The notes: a model not told the origin generated them from the letters alone. Positions 1 to 8,576 are shown, numbered from the stretch's first letter. The stretch: DNA of 64,000 bases from Calditrichaceae bacterium (GCA_013360445.1 JABWBP010000024.1:51467-115466), one strand, 5' to 3'. Translations and numbers: made by a program.

Positions 1-1
1 A

Positions 2-613
2 GCGATCCATACCGAAATCGTTGACAACATGGTTTCCAAATCCGTGGAAGATGAAGCGCATTTGAAAAAGATCAAAAAGTCGATTTCCATTCTGAATTCG
101 GAGGTGGAGCGGCTGCAAAAATTGATCGATCAATTCTTCACCCTGGCAAAAGCGCAGGAAATCCAGCTAAGTTATGAGAATATCAACGACCTGATCGAGG
201 AGATTTACGATCTGGTTCATCAGCAGGCGCTGGAAAAGAACGTTCGGGTGACCCAGTACCTGGCGAATAATCTTCCTATGATAAAAGTTAGCAAAGATCA
301 ATTGAAACAGGTGATCATCAACTTAATTTTGAACGGATTCGACGCCATGCCCGATGGGGGCGATCTTTCCATTCGCACCGCCTTTCGCGACGGTTCGGTG
401 GTGATTTCCGTGAAAGATTCCGGCCAGGGAATCCCCGAAAACATCCGCGATAATATTTTCGACCTGTATTTCACCACCAAAGAGAGCGGAGGCGGCATCG
501 GGCTGGCAATTTCCCGGAAAATCATCGAAGCCCACGAAGGCAAGCTGTTTTTTGAGACCCAAACCGGGGTTGGCACGGTTTTTTATGTCGAACTGCCTAC
601 TTCGCAAAAATAA
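2..613 (+). CDS. Sensor histidine kinase, C-terminal part (5' end outside window)
   Basis: The frame is open from base 2, so the gene begins before the window; an ATG at 29 is only internal. What remains is the end of a dimerisation helix (residues rich in K/E/L) followed by a complete HATPase domain: N box NLILNGFDAMP, G1 box DSGQGIP, and G2 box GGGIGLAISRKIIEAHEG. The phospho-accepting His and sensor domains are not visible. The protein should autophosphorylate and pass phosphate to a regulator. The stop lies 15 bp before the NtrC-type gene at 629, in the same direction, which makes that protein the probable partner. The signal it senses cannot be deduced. Confidence 0.93.
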   Translation, partial: AIHTEIVDNMVSKSVEDEAHLKKIKKSISILNSEVERLQKLIDQFFTLAKAQEIQLSYENINDLIEEIYDLVHQQALEKNVRVTQYLANNLPMIKVSKDQLKQVIINLILNGFDAMPDGGDLSIRTAFRDGSVVISVKDSGQGIPENIRDNIFDLYFTTKESGGGIGLAISRKIIEAHEGKLFFETQTGVGTVFYVELPTSQK

Positions 614-628
614 GAAAGGATTTACGTA

Positions 629-1990
629 ATGGAAAATTTTAGTATCCTGATCGTCGATGATGATGAAAATCTGCGCATCGGAATGGCAACGATCCTCGAG
701 GATGAAGGATTTACCGTGCATGAGGCAGAAAACGGGCGTGAGGGACTGGAGAAACTGGAGCAGGAGGTGTATGATCTGATCATTACCGATTATAAAATGA
801 ACGAAATGGACGGGATGCGTTTCTTGCAGCAGATTCGCAACGACTTCCCCTCCGTCAAAGTGATTATGGTGACCGGTTTCGGCTCCATCGAACACGCCGT
901 GGAAGCCATGAAGTTAGGAGCGATCAATTACATCACCAAGCCGGTAAAACCGAAGCAATTGGTGCAATTGGCGAAGAACGTGTTACAGATTGGCGAGGAA
1001 GATATCACTCCCCAGGAAAAACAGAACCGCTTGAAAAAGTACTACCATTTCCATCGCCTGGTGGGGCAGAGCAAGCCGATGCAGCAAATCTACCGCCGCA
1101 TCAAGGAGGTGGTGCCCACGGATATTCCGGTGTTGATCGCCGGCGAAAGCGGCACCGGCAAGGAGATGGTCGCCCAGGCCATCCACGAACTTTCCAACCG
1201 GAAAAACGAGCCTTTCATTGCCGTCAACACCGGGGCGATTCCCCGGGAATTGATCGCTTCGGAGTTGTTCGGGCACTTGAAGGGGGCGTTTACCGGGGCA
1301 ATCGCGGATAAAAAAGGGAAGTTCGAAGAGGCGAATGAAGGCACCCTGTTCTTGGATGAAATCGGCACCATGGGCCCGGAAGTGCAAATCAGCCTGTTGC
1401 GGGTGTTAGAAAACCAGGTGATTGAGCGGGTGGGCAGCAACCGTTCCATCAAGGTGAACGTGCGCATCATTACCGCCACCAACGATGATCTGGAGAAGCT
1501 GATCGAAGAGAACAAATTCCGGGAAGACCTCTATTACCGGCTCAACGTGTTCATCATCGAGATTCCTCCCCTGCGGGAACGGCAGCCGGATATTCCCTAT
1601 TTAGCCAATTATTACCGGGAAATGTTCAACCTGGAGTTGGGAAAGAAGGTGGGCGGCATTGCCCCCCCGGCCATGGAGGCGTTAAAGGAGTACCAGTGGC
1701 CGGGAAATGTGCGAGAATTGCGCAATGTGATCCTGCGAGCGGTGCTGACCGCTAACGACCAGGTGGAGTTGAAGCACCTGCCGTCCAACATCATCAAACC
1801 GGGATTAACCCAGGTGAATATTACCTTTAAGCCCGGTATTCCCCTCTCGGAAGTTGAGAAAACCATGATCATCCAGACCCTCAAGGCGGTGCGGGGCAAT
1901 AAGCTGAAAGCCGCTTCCATTTTGGGAATCAGCCGCCGCTCCCTCTATAATAAGCTCGAGGAGTATGGCATTCCCGATAACGAGATGTAA
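629..1990 (+). CDS. Sigma-54-dependent response regulator (NtrC family)
   Basis: 453 aa with the three-part NtrC layout. An N-terminal receiver carries the acidic pair in LIVDDDENLR, the phospho-Asp in IITDYKMNEMDG and the late Lys in ITKPVKP. A central AAA+ domain has Walker A GESGTGKE, the sigma-54 contact loop GAFTGA, and Walker B TLFLDEIG. The C-terminal Fis-type helix-turn-helix includes LKAASILGISRRSLYNKL. AGAAAGGA ahead of the ATG supports the start. It follows a histidine kinase by 15 bp, so a two-gene signalling operon is likely. It should open sigma-54 promoters when phosphorylated; the targets are unknown. Confidence 0.96.
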   Translation: MENFSILIVDDDENLRIGMATILEDEGFTVHEAENGREGLEKLEQEVYDLIITDYKMNEMDGMRFLQQIRNDFPSVKVIMVTGFGSIEHAVEAMKLGAINYITKPVKPKQLVQLAKNVLQIGEEDITPQEKQNRLKKYYHFHRLVGQSKPMQQIYRRIKEVVPTDIPVLIAGESGTGKEMVAQAIHELSNRKNEPFIAVNTGAIPRELIASELFGHLKGAFTGAIADKKGKFEEANEGTLFLDEIGTMGPEVQISLLRVLENQVIERVGSNRSIKVNVRIITATNDDLEKLIEENKFREDLYYRLNVFIIEIPPLRERQPDIPYLANYYREMFNLELGKKVGGIAPPAMEALKEYQWPGNVRELRNVILRAVLTANDQVELKHLPSNIIKPGLTQVNITFKPGIPLSEVEKTMIIQTLKAVRGNKLKAASILGISRRSLYNKLEEYGIPDNEM

Positions 1991-2008
1991 AAAACTTGCA
2001 CAGTTTTT

Positions 2009-2162
2009 TTGTGTTCAAGTGACCGGGTGTTCAAGTGTTCTGGTGTTATAGTGTTATAGTGTCCGAGTATGTTCTTCTTTACAGAAAACACAGAATAAGG
2101 ATCCTATAACACATAAGCAATATAACACCTGAATACTTGAACACCTGAACACCCGAACACAA
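2009..2162. repeat. Two-armed array of GTGTT words (period about 9)
   Basis: The left arm repeats GTGTT followed by four variable bases, for example GTGTTATAG twice near 2045. The right arm (about 2105-2162) carries the inverted word, with AACACCTGA and AACACCCGA. The outer ends are TTGTGTTC and GAACACAA. The same word family recurs at 23.3, 35.9, 52.0 and 61.6 kb. The array lies between the NtrC-type gene and a receiver gene on the same strand and could fold into a long imperfect hairpin. Confidence 0.8.
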
Positions 2163-2255
2163 TTTTCTGGCAAACATTTTGCCCTTCAAAATATCCAACG
2201 TGGTCTGTACTGCACTGCGGTAAATTAAACCAAACCATTTTGAAGGGGCCCTGAA

Positions 2256-2642
2256 ATGTTAGCGATCTCGACCAAAAGGATTTTGGTGGCTGAAGACGAC
2301 CGCAGTCTCAGCCGGAGCATGGATACCTGGCTCACCCTGGAGGGTTTTTACGTGGTTACCGTGTTTAACGGGGAAGAAGCGCTGAACAAGTTAGTGCAGC
2401 AGCGCTACGATCTGCTGATTACCGATATTGCCATGCCGCGTTTGAACGGGTTGGAATTAATCGCCAAAATTCGCCGCCTCCATCCCGGCCTGCCCATTAT
2501 GGTGGTCTCCGGCAAGGTAAACGAGACGATTATTGCCGATCTGCGGGAGATGGACGTGCGCTACATCCTCCCCAAGCCGATCAAGCCTACCGAATTTCGC
2601 AAAATTATCAATAAGCTGTTCCCGGAAGAGCTTTACAGTTAA
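2256..2642 (+). CDS. Single-domain response regulator receiver protein
   Basis: 128 aa consisting only of a receiver (CheY-like) domain. Visible residues are the acidic pair in VAEDDRS, the phospho-Asp in LLITDIAMPRLNG, a Ser in VVSGK at the switch position and the Lys in LPKPIKP. There is no output domain, so it must act by protein contact or as a phosphate relay or sink. AAGGGGCC sits upstream of the ATG. A GTGTT-word array separates it from the NtrC-type gene, so co-transcription is uncertain. Downstream lies a broken toxin gene on the other strand. Confidence 0.93.
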   Translation: MLAISTKRILVAEDDRSLSRSMDTWLTLEGFYVVTVFNGEEALNKLVQQRYDLLITDIAMPRLNGLELIAKIRRLHPGLPIMVVSGKVNETIIADLREMDVRYILPKPIKPTEFRKIINKLFPEELYS

Positions 2643-2684
2643 GGCGATGTCCGCACACTTGGTTATTTCCCCCGGAGCCTCGCA

Positions 2685-3173
2685 TCACTCGTGGTCGCTT
2701 ATGCTCAGGATGGGTTCAAAAGGGTTTAGGAGCATCAAGCCCTTAATTGACTTAAGGGAGCCAGAAAAAAATAATGTACCCAACTGAGCGCACAGAGTTA
2801 TTGAAACACATTAGCGTTCAGTGGTACAATAAAAAGGGCGAAAGCCCTCGGGTTACCAGGATACTGTTGGTATGGAGTGCGCTGGCAGCAACAATCGCGT
2901 CCGGGATCTTAATCCGTTTCGATGCTCGAATTTGGATAGCCTTTTCCTCAACAGAATCGCTGATGCCTGTTTTTTCGAATAATGCCAACAACCGCTGAAT
3001 TTTTTCCTTTTCTTCCTCCGTTAATTCAGGGAAACCTAATAATTCGATATAGGTAATGAAGGAGCAGTACAATTTGTCATTTACAGGTTGTAAACCTGCA
3101 AAGAAATTTTCGATGATTGGTTCGCCTGCCAGGTGATAGATAAGAATATCGTATCAACGAAATACTTTTTCAT
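2685..3173 (-). pseudogene. vapC: vapC-type PIN toxin, frameshifted and split by a 94-bp element
   Basis: Read on the minus strand, an ATG at 3173 overlaps the stop of the antitoxin (ATGA). It encodes MKKYFVDT, then loses one base near 3149, where the PIN motif DTN should be. After the shift the frame reads ILIYHLAGEP, FITYIELLGFPE and IPDAIVAASAL up to ILVTR. A 94-bp element follows, and beyond it the frame resumes as KSIKGLMLLNPFEPILS to a stop at 2685. Removing the element together with a TA duplication restores the frame across the junction. Active VapC proteins are ribonucleases; this copy has two lesions and should be dead. The single-base loss could be a sequencing error; the insertion cannot. 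Confidence 0.85.
2755..2848 (+). mobile_element. 94-bp MITE-like element, copy A (inside vapC)
   Basis: It runs from AGGGAGCC to AAAGCCCT and is nearly identical to copies at 8856, 36074 (inverted) and 51372. A long stem can form between TGTACC...ACTGAGCGC and GCGTTCAGTGGTACA. A second hairpin is GGGCGAAAGCCC. TTGAAA and TACAAT stand 18 bp apart, like a promoter, reading right. Read leftwards, both hairpins are followed by T tracts. This copy interrupts the vapC reading frame. Confidence 0.88.
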
Positions 3174-3370
3174 AACCTATCCCATTCTGACCGGCTCTGC
3201 TCTAGATAACGTAAGAGCTTCTTTTTCCTGTTCTTTAACAATCCACAGGTACTCTTGATGATTTCCAAATCGGCATAAGAAATTAACAGAAGCTCATCGG
3301 GTAATTCAATCCGGATATACTCATCGTTGAGTTCCTTAATAACCTCTCTGGGTAAAGTGATTTCGGCCAT
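3170..3370 (-). CDS. vapB: VapB-type antitoxin
   Basis: 66 aa, acidic then basic: it starts MAEITLPREVIKELNDEY and ends in a Lys/Arg-rich tail. Its stop overlaps the ATG of the PIN-domain toxin by 4 bp (ATGA), the usual antitoxin-toxin arrangement. GAAGGGAAG lies upstream of the ATG. An N-terminal DNA-binding fold and C-terminal toxin-binding segment are expected of the class but cannot be assigned to a known VapB family from sequence alone. Since the toxin gene is broken, the antitoxin is orphaned, though its own reading frame is intact. Confidence 0.7.
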   Translation of the reverse strand: MAEITLPREVIKELNDEYIRIELPDELLLISYADLEIIKSTCGLLKNRKKKLLRYLEQSRSEWDRL

Positions 3371-3434
3371 AATATTACTTCCCTTCTTAATGTGTACATA
3401 AAATATAGTGATTAATTTTCCGGCCTCAAAGCCT

Positions 3435-5093
3435 CTACTTCAGCGGATCCGCAAAAATTGTCTTCACCTGCTCGGGAATGACCGTGCCGACGGGAGATTT
3501 TCGGGGTTTACGAACGTACCTCACCCGGGTGTACACTACCGGAACGTAACTGGCATGTTTGGCGGCGCTGAAGGAAACCGCCAATCTTGCCGCGTACTCC
3601 AGCACCTCTTTCGGCAGTTGCTCCAGGCGTTGGGGATTGCAAATGATGACGTGGGAACCGGAATATCCCTGCACGTGCAGCCAGATATCTTCTTTGCCGG
3701 CGTGCTTAAAGGTCAGGGCGTCATTATCCCGGGCGCTGCGCCCCACCCGGATTTCATATCCTTTGTATTCATATTTTTTGTAAGGGAGACGGAATTGCTC
3801 CACTTCTTCGCCGCGGTACGATAGCAAGTGGCGGGATTTCAAAGTATCCTCGATATGATCCAGCTTCTTCAGGCTGCCCTCTCCCTCCAAATCGCGTTTC
3901 AGTTGCGACAATTCTTCGATTTGTTTTTCCAATTCCGCCTTCCGCCTGCCCGCTTCCTGCGCCTTCGCCTCCGCTTGTTTCGCTTTTTCAAAATAGAACC
4001 GGGCATTTTCCTGCGCGGAAAGCTCCGGCTTGACATTTACCTGAATGGCCGGCAAATCCGGGTGATAATAATCTATCAGCTCAACGGTTTCCCTGCCGCT
4101 TTTCAGCAATTGCGGCTGGGAGATGAGCAACTGCCCGATTTTTTGGTAATATTCTCGCTTCTCCGGGTCCGGCGCGGGGCGGTCTTGCAATTTCGATAAG
4201 GCGTGTTGCAGGGAGCGCAGCTTGCGCTCCAGCGCTTCGCTTAGCTGCGCTTTTTTCCGGCTGACGCCGCGGTATTTCAGCGCCTGGAAACAGAAGAAGC
4301 GCAGCGCGGCGTTGAGGTCGCCAGGCTCCTTTTTTTCATACCCCTCTAAATGATGCAATTCCGCAATGGCGAATTTTTCCGGCAAACCATCGCGGAAATA
4401 GATTCGCGGCGTCCCGCTGCGGCATTCCCGAATGAATTCCAGAAGCGTTTCCGCAAATGCTCGAATTTGCCGATCGCTCAACGCGTTGATGAGGCTCTCT
4501 TCGGAAAGCCGGGCGCGGAAACACGCCTCCTGAATTACCGGGCGGGTCATAAACTGAAATTTTTGCAGCGCCTTTTTCAGCCGCTCTTGCGGGAAATTTC
4601 GCAGGATTGCCGTCAATTCCCCCGGCGCCAGTCTTTCGGTATCGATTTTTTGCTCCTGGGGCAGGAGGTAAAGATTCCCCAGGTTCTTCCGCTGCCCTTT
4701 GAAGGAATTGAGGATGCGGCGGTCTTTATCGAGCAGAAAAAAATTGCTATGGGCGGTAAAGAATTGCAGCAGGAGAATGTTTTCGGATTGCTCGAAGGCA
4801 ATTTCAATGATGCGCTCCCCGGGCAACAGGCGGATATCGGCGATGCTTAGCCCGAGGAGTTCATCCATGACGTTTGTAGAATTCTTGCCTCTCTGGGAAC
4901 GTTCGGAAAACAGGATGTAAGAATATTGGGCGTCGCAGCCAAGCTGCAAGCAACCCTCCCCCTCCCCTGCCCCGTTCAGCTCAATAATCCATTCATTTTT
5001 GAGTTGGGTGTAGCTGTCGGCAATCTGCGCGCCGATGATTTGGGCGCGCAGGTACTCGGTTTGGCGTTGCAGGGTGAGGTGGTGGAGGTGCAT
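3435..5093 (-). CDS. rqcH: RqcH / NEMF-family ribosome quality control protein
   Basis: 552 aa from the ATG at 5093 (MHLHHLTLQRQTEYLR), preferred to a longer frame because homologues begin at this point. The NFACT-N domain comes first, then a helix-hairpin and long charged coiled coil (about residues 330-410, rich in QAEAKAQEAGRRKAE), then NFACT-R (YKGYEIRVGRSARDND, DIWLHVQGYSGSHVII). Bacterial RqcH binds split 50S-peptidyl-tRNA and adds C-terminal alanine tails that mark stalled peptides for proteolysis. Older annotations call it fibronectin-binding protein A. The gene stands alone on the minus strand, downstream of marC. No partner such as rqcP was seen. Confidence 0.92.
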   Translation of the reverse strand: MHLHHLTLQRQTEYLRAQIIGAQIADSYTQLKNEWIIELNGAGEGEGCLQLGCDAQYSYILFSERSQRGKNSTNVMDELLGLSIADIRLLPGERIIEIAFEQSENILLLQFFTAHSNFFLLDKDRRILNSFKGQRKNLGNLYLLPQEQKIDTERLAPGELTAILRNFPQERLKKALQKFQFMTRPVIQEACFRARLSEESLINALSDRQIRAFAETLLEFIRECRSGTPRIYFRDGLPEKFAIAELHHLEGYEKKEPGDLNAALRFFCFQALKYRGVSRKKAQLSEALERKLRSLQHALSKLQDRPAPDPEKREYYQKIGQLLISQPQLLKSGRETVELIDYYHPDLPAIQVNVKPELSAQENARFYFEKAKQAEAKAQEAGRRKAELEKQIEELSQLKRDLEGEGSLKKLDHIEDTLKSRHLLSYRGEEVEQFRLPYKKYEYKGYEIRVGRSARDNDALTFKHAGKEDIWLHVQGYSGSHVIICNPQRLEQLPKEVLEYAARLAVSFSAAKHASYVPVVYTRVRYVRKPRKSPVGTVIPEQVKTIFADPLK

Positions 5094-5258
5094 TACTGAA
5101 TAATTTCGCTTGAATGAATTATTTCGGTTGATTATTGAGTGAACTCCAAACGGGTACATATAAAAATTACGCGTGAACCGGTGGATGAATCCGGGATCGA
5201 AGTTGTGGATATTATCCGCCAGAACAATTAGAAACAGATCAACCCCCAAGATCGAACA

Positions 5259-5846
5259 TCACCGCGCCAGCGCCTGCTCGATCCCGGTTACCAGCATTTG
5301 CACCGCCACGGTCACCAGGATCATGCCCATCAGGCGTTCCAGGGCGATCAATCCTTTTTCCCCTAAATATTTGCGGAATCCGCTGGCAAAATAGAGGATC
5401 ACGCTGTTCACCACCCAGGCCAGGAGCAGGGCCAGCAACCATTCCGGCCAGCGTTGCGGCTCCCGGCTCATCAGCAGCAGCTCCGCCGCGAGGGTAGAAG
5501 GCCCGGCCACGTAGGGTATCGCCAGGGGCACGATGAAAGGCTCGCTGTCAACTTCTTCTTTCAAGGATTTGACCGGGGAGGGAAAGATCATTCGCAGGGC
5601 GATCAGCAGCAGGATCACCCCGCCGGAAATGCCCAGGGCCGGCTCGGAGATGCGCAGGAGCTGCAGGATATACTTGCCGGAGAAGAGAAACACCACCAGC
5701 ACACCCAGGGCGATGAGCAACTCCCGGATCACCACCCGGTTCTGGCGGGAGGGGTGGACGTTTTTCAGCGCCGCGAGAAACACGGCGATGTTGCCGAGCG
5801 GATCCATCACCAGGAAGAGCAGCAATGCGGCGGAGGTAACGGTCAT
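5259..5846 (-). CDS. MarC family integral membrane protein
   Basis: 195 aa with about six hydrophobic helices. The family signature is clear in FLVMDPLGNIAVFLA near the start, and a second copy of the NP/DP-type half is in the middle (VPLAIPYVAGPSTLAAELL). The fold is a duplicated three-helix unit in the inner membrane. The transport substrate of MarC-type proteins is not established, and an older link to multiple antibiotic resistance was not upheld. It lies on the same strand as rqcH, about 165 bp apart, with no obvious functional link. Confidence 0.9.
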   Translation of the reverse strand: MTVTSAALLLFLVMDPLGNIAVFLAALKNVHPSRQNRVVIRELLIALGVLVVFLFSGKYILQLLRISEPALGISGGVILLLIALRMIFPSPVKSLKEEVDSEPFIVPLAIPYVAGPSTLAAELLLMSREPQRWPEWLLALLLAWVVNSVILYFASGFRKYLGEKGLIALERLMGMILVTVAVQMLVTGIEQALAR

Positions 5847-5937
5847 AGTTGTACCGGGGATAACCCGTTTCGCTCCTAAATCCTTCCGCCCCGCGGCGCC
5901 GGAAGCTTGAGATAATCTGGTTTGGAATGGATTATTT

Positions 5938-7137
5938 TCACATCGTTCTGCCGGGATAAGCCCGCAGCGCCTTCTCCAGAATGCTCATCGCCCGTTTCAT
6001 GGTGGCGGCGTTGAGCACGAAGGCGATGCGCACCTCGTTCTGTCCCAGCCCCGGGGTGGCATAAAATCCGTTGGCCGGGGCCAGCATCACGGTTTCGTTG
6101 TTATCGTGGAAATCTTGCAGCAGCCAGGTGCAGAATTGATCCGCGTCGTCGATGGGCAGCTTCACGATGGCGTAAAATGCGCCGGAGGGTTTCAGCCCGA
6201 AAGCGCCGGGAATGCGCCCCAGCGCCTCGAAGACCACTTCCCGGCGCTGGTAGTACTCCTTCAGCACTTCATCGAAATACGCTTTCGGCGTGTCGATGGC
6301 GGCGAGGCCGGCGATCTGCTCCATGGTCGGGGGGCAAAGGCGCGCCTGCCCGAAGCGCAGCACCGTATCCAAGACCTCCTGATTCCGGGTAACCAGGCAG
6401 CCTAACCGCGCCCCGCAGGCGCTGTAACGCTTGGAGATGCTGTCCAGCATGATGGTGCGCTCGTCGATGCCTTTGAGGTGCAAAATTGAGTGGTGTTTCT
6501 TGCCGTCATAGACGAATTCCCGGTACACTTCATCGGACATCAAGAATAGATCGTATTCCAGGGCTAACTTTTGCAGCCGCAGCAATTCATCCCAGGTGTA
6601 CACGTAGCCGGTGGGATTGTTGGGATTGCAGATCATCATCGCCCGGGCGCGCGGGCTGATGTTGGCGCGAATTTCCGCCTCCGGCGGCAGGCGGAAACCC
6701 TCTTCCGCTTTGCTCAGCAGGGGGATGATTTTGACCCCCGCTTCCACCGCAAAACCGTTATAGTTGGTGTAAAATGGCTCCGGGATGAGAATCTCGTCGC
6801 CGGGGTCCATGGTCGCCATCATAGCAAAGATGATCGCCTCGCTGCCGGCGGTGGTGACCAGGATTTGCTCCTTGCTCACCGGGATATCGAATTTATGATA
6901 ATAGCGCGATAACCCTTCGCGGTATTCCCACAACCCCCCGGAGTGCCCGTACTCCAGCACGGTGATGTTGTGGTTGCGAAACGCATCCATCATTCCTTTG
7001 GGGGTGGGAATATCCGGCTGGCCGATGTTCAGATGATAAACTTTCCGGCCTTTCCGCTTGGCCTCTTCCGCAAAGGGAACCAGCTTACGAATCGGCGAAG
7101 GCGGCATTTCCTTCGCGCGGTTGGAAATATTCGGCAT
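5938..7137 (-). CDS. PLP-dependent aminotransferase, class I/II (aspartate/alanine type)
   Basis: 399 aa from the ATG at 7137 (MPNISNRAKEMPPSPIRKL), which has GAGGA six bases upstream; a TTG seven codons earlier is less likely. Visible features: substrate-side motif NIGQPDIPTP, the PLP-phosphate region TAGSEAIIFA, the cofactor Asn in MICNPNNPTGYVY, the Tyr/Asp region LMSDEVYREFVYDG, the Schiff-base Lys in LDSISKRYSACGARLG, and the C-terminal Arg in NEVRIAFVL. It should transfer amino groups between an amino acid and a 2-oxo acid. It starts 21 bp after ilvE, so the two aminotransferases probably share an operon and the leader upstream of ilvE. Confidence 0.93.
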   Translation of the reverse strand: MPNISNRAKEMPPSPIRKLVPFAEEAKRKGRKVYHLNIGQPDIPTPKGMMDAFRNHNITVLEYGHSGGLWEYREGLSRYYHKFDIPVSKEQILVTTAGSEAIIFAMMATMDPGDEILIPEPFYTNYNGFAVEAGVKIIPLLSKAEEGFRLPPEAEIRANISPRARAMMICNPNNPTGYVYTWDELLRLQKLALEYDLFLMSDEVYREFVYDGKKHHSILHLKGIDERTIMLDSISKRYSACGARLGCLVTRNQEVLDTVLRFGQARLCPPTMEQIAGLAAIDTPKAYFDEVLKEYYQRREVVFEALGRIPGAFGLKPSGAFYAIVKLPIDDADQFCTWLLQDFHDNNETVMLAPANGFYATPGLGQNEVRIAFVLNAATMKRAMSILEKALRAYPGRTM

Positions 7138-7158
7138 GATCAATTCCTCATTGTTCAA

Positions 7159-8205
7159 CTAATACTGGGATATACCTACTCTCTCTTTGGTCAATTCGCC
7201 GTTCAAAGCGGCTTCCGCTTCTTCCACGCTGTCATAAACATAGGTCAGCCAGTGATCGTATTCGAGATGCCGCCCCCGAACCACCTCTCCGTAGAGCTGC
7301 GCCAATTGCAGGGTGATCCGGCCCGGCTTCCCGCCGCTAATCAGGTAGGTTTCCCAATCCTCTTTGGGAACCGATTTATCACGAGAATCCGTTACCCGGG
7401 TAATGGGGGTGATCTCCGCCGCGGTTCCGGTGAAAAAGGCTTCTTCGGCGTGGAGGAAATCTTCCACGGTGATGGGGGCAATATCGGTTCGATATCCCAG
7501 GTCTTCCGCCAGCTTCAAAATAGTGGTGCGGGTAATGCCTTCCAGAACGGATTCACTCTTGTCGTTGGTCGTCACCACCCCGTTTTTCACGATCACGATG
7601 TTTTCGCCCGGGCCTTCGGAGATGCGATCTTCCAGATTCAAAAATACTGCCTCATCAAAGCCGAGCTTGCGGGCGCAGGTGGCGAAAATATTGGATTGCA
7701 CGTACAAACCACCTAACTTTACGGACGCATCAATTTGGCTGGGGTGAATGCGTTTCCAGGGAAGCAGTAAAACGTGAACCCCTCGTTGGAGGCCTTCGGT
7801 TCCCAGGTAAGCGCCCCACTCCCAACACCCGATGGTCAATTCCACCGGGCAGGCTTTGGGGGTAAGCCCCAGGTTTCCGTAACCGAAAAACAGATTCGGC
7901 CGCACGTAGGCGGAGCGGAGCCGGTTTTCACGCAAAATCAACTTGCACGCTTCCATAATCTCCGCTTTGGTAAAAGGCACGGCCATATTGATAGATTTGG
8001 CAGAATGGAATAAGCGTTCGATATGGTCATCCAAACGGAAAATTGCCGGCCCTCGTTCGGTTTCGTAAGCCCGGATACCCTCAAAAGCGGAACTGCCGTA
8101 ATGAACGACATGCGACATTACATGTACCTGGGTAGTGTCCCAATCGTATATTTCACCCATGTGCCAATATTTCTTGGCGCCCGGAAAGTGTTTGGTATCA
8201 AACAT
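7159..8205 (-). CDS. ilvE: Branched-chain amino acid aminotransferase
   Basis: 348 aa fold-type IV aminotransferase. Diagnostic stretches are HYGSSAFEGIRAYE, YVRPNLFFGYGNLGL, the PLP Lys in ASVKLGGLYVQS, EDRISEGPGENIVIVKNG and VLEGITRTTILKLAEDLG. It catalyses the last step of Leu, Ile and Val synthesis, or the first of their breakdown, with 2-oxoglutarate/glutamate. GAAGGAGCGC precedes the ATG. About 220 bp of leader contain a near-consensus promoter, a short peptide rich in Leu/Ile/Val and Phe, and a strong terminator, which fits transcription attenuation by branched-chain amino acid supply. The aspartate-type aminotransferase follows closely. Confidence 0.96.
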   Translation of the reverse strand: MFDTKHFPGAKKYWHMGEIYDWDTTQVHVMSHVVHYGSSAFEGIRAYETERGPAIFRLDDHIERLFHSAKSINMAVPFTKAEIMEACKLILRENRLRSAYVRPNLFFGYGNLGLTPKACPVELTIGCWEWGAYLGTEGLQRGVHVLLLPWKRIHPSQIDASVKLGGLYVQSNIFATCARKLGFDEAVFLNLEDRISEGPGENIVIVKNGVVTTNDKSESVLEGITRTTILKLAEDLGYRTDIAPITVEDFLHAEEAFFTGTAAEITPITRVTDSRDKSVPKEDWETYLISGGKPGRITLQLAQLYGEVVRGRHLEYDHWLTYVYDSVEEAEAALNGELTKERVGISQY

Positions 8206-8256
8206 ACTGCGCTCCTTCTATTTTAATGAATTGACTGTTATGGTCGCCTCTGTGTA

Positions 8257-8289
8257 ACAAAAAAGCCTGGGAAAAAACTTCCCAGGCTT
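8257..8289 (-). terminator. Terminator hairpin in the ilvE leader (attenuator candidate)
   Basis: On the minus strand a perfect 11-bp stem, AAGCCTGGGAA with TTCCCAGGCTT around a 5-base loop, is followed directly by a T run. It sits between the leader peptide stop (8305) and ilvE (8205), so it can stop transcription before the gene. I did not find a clear antiterminator pairing by eye. Confidence 0.88.
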
Positions 8290-8304
8290 ATATTTGGATA
8301 CAAT

Positions 8305-8379
8305 TCATCCACTTATAAGGATCGTGTTCAATAAAACCAAGAATATGAATAGCGCAAAGAAGCTCTTTTTGTGATTCAT
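8305..8379 (-). CDS. ilvE leader peptide (24 aa)
   Basis: The frame reads MNHKKSFF, ALFIFLVLLN, TILISG, stop. Nine of 24 residues are Leu, Ile or Val (five Leu, three Ile, one Val), several with rare-type codons CTA, ATA and TTA. It begins about 35 bp after the predicted start site and ends about 16 bp before the terminator hairpin. This is the layout of the ilv and leu leaders, where a stalled ribosome prevents termination. AGGG lies close to the ATG, a weak ribosome site. A hydrophobic membrane microprotein is the alternative reading. Confidence 0.55.
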   Translation of the reverse strand: MNHKKSFFALFIFLVLLNTILISG

Positions 8380-8420
8380 ACCCTGACTCACACTTTTGAC
8401 CCACTTCTGGTGATTATCAT

Positions 8421-8447
8421 ATTATAAAAATAGCATTTTTAAGTCAA
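8421..8447 (-). promoter_or_regulatory. Predicted ilvE promoter
   Basis: On the minus strand TTGACT (8447-8442) and TATAAT (8426-8421) stand 15 bp apart, or TCTTGA with a 17-bp spacer. The expected start site is near 8414, upstream of the leader peptide. Confidence 0.6.
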
Positions 8448-8576
8448 GACTTTAATAATTTGCCGATCTTTGGGCGCGATATAGCGGTATAAAACCCTTT
8501 GTGATTGCTATTATTACCTGATTGTAGCTATTTTCCCGCCGCTGCGCTTCATTGTAAAAAAATTCTTAAAAAAAAT

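Noticed and set aside
2009..2162. GTGTT arrays as CRISPR
   Set aside because: The repeat unit is about 9 bases and degenerate, with inverted arms. There are no 23-40 bp repeats with unique spacers and no cas genes.
3145..3151. Programmed frameshift in vapC
   Set aside because: There is no slippery heptamer or downstream structure, and the same gene is also split by an insertion. Decay or a sequencing error is simpler.
8205..8450. T-box riboswitch upstream of ilvE
   Set aside because: The terminator is present, but I found no T-box sequence (AGGGTGGNACCGCG type) or specifier stem. The hydrophobic leader peptide explains the layout better.
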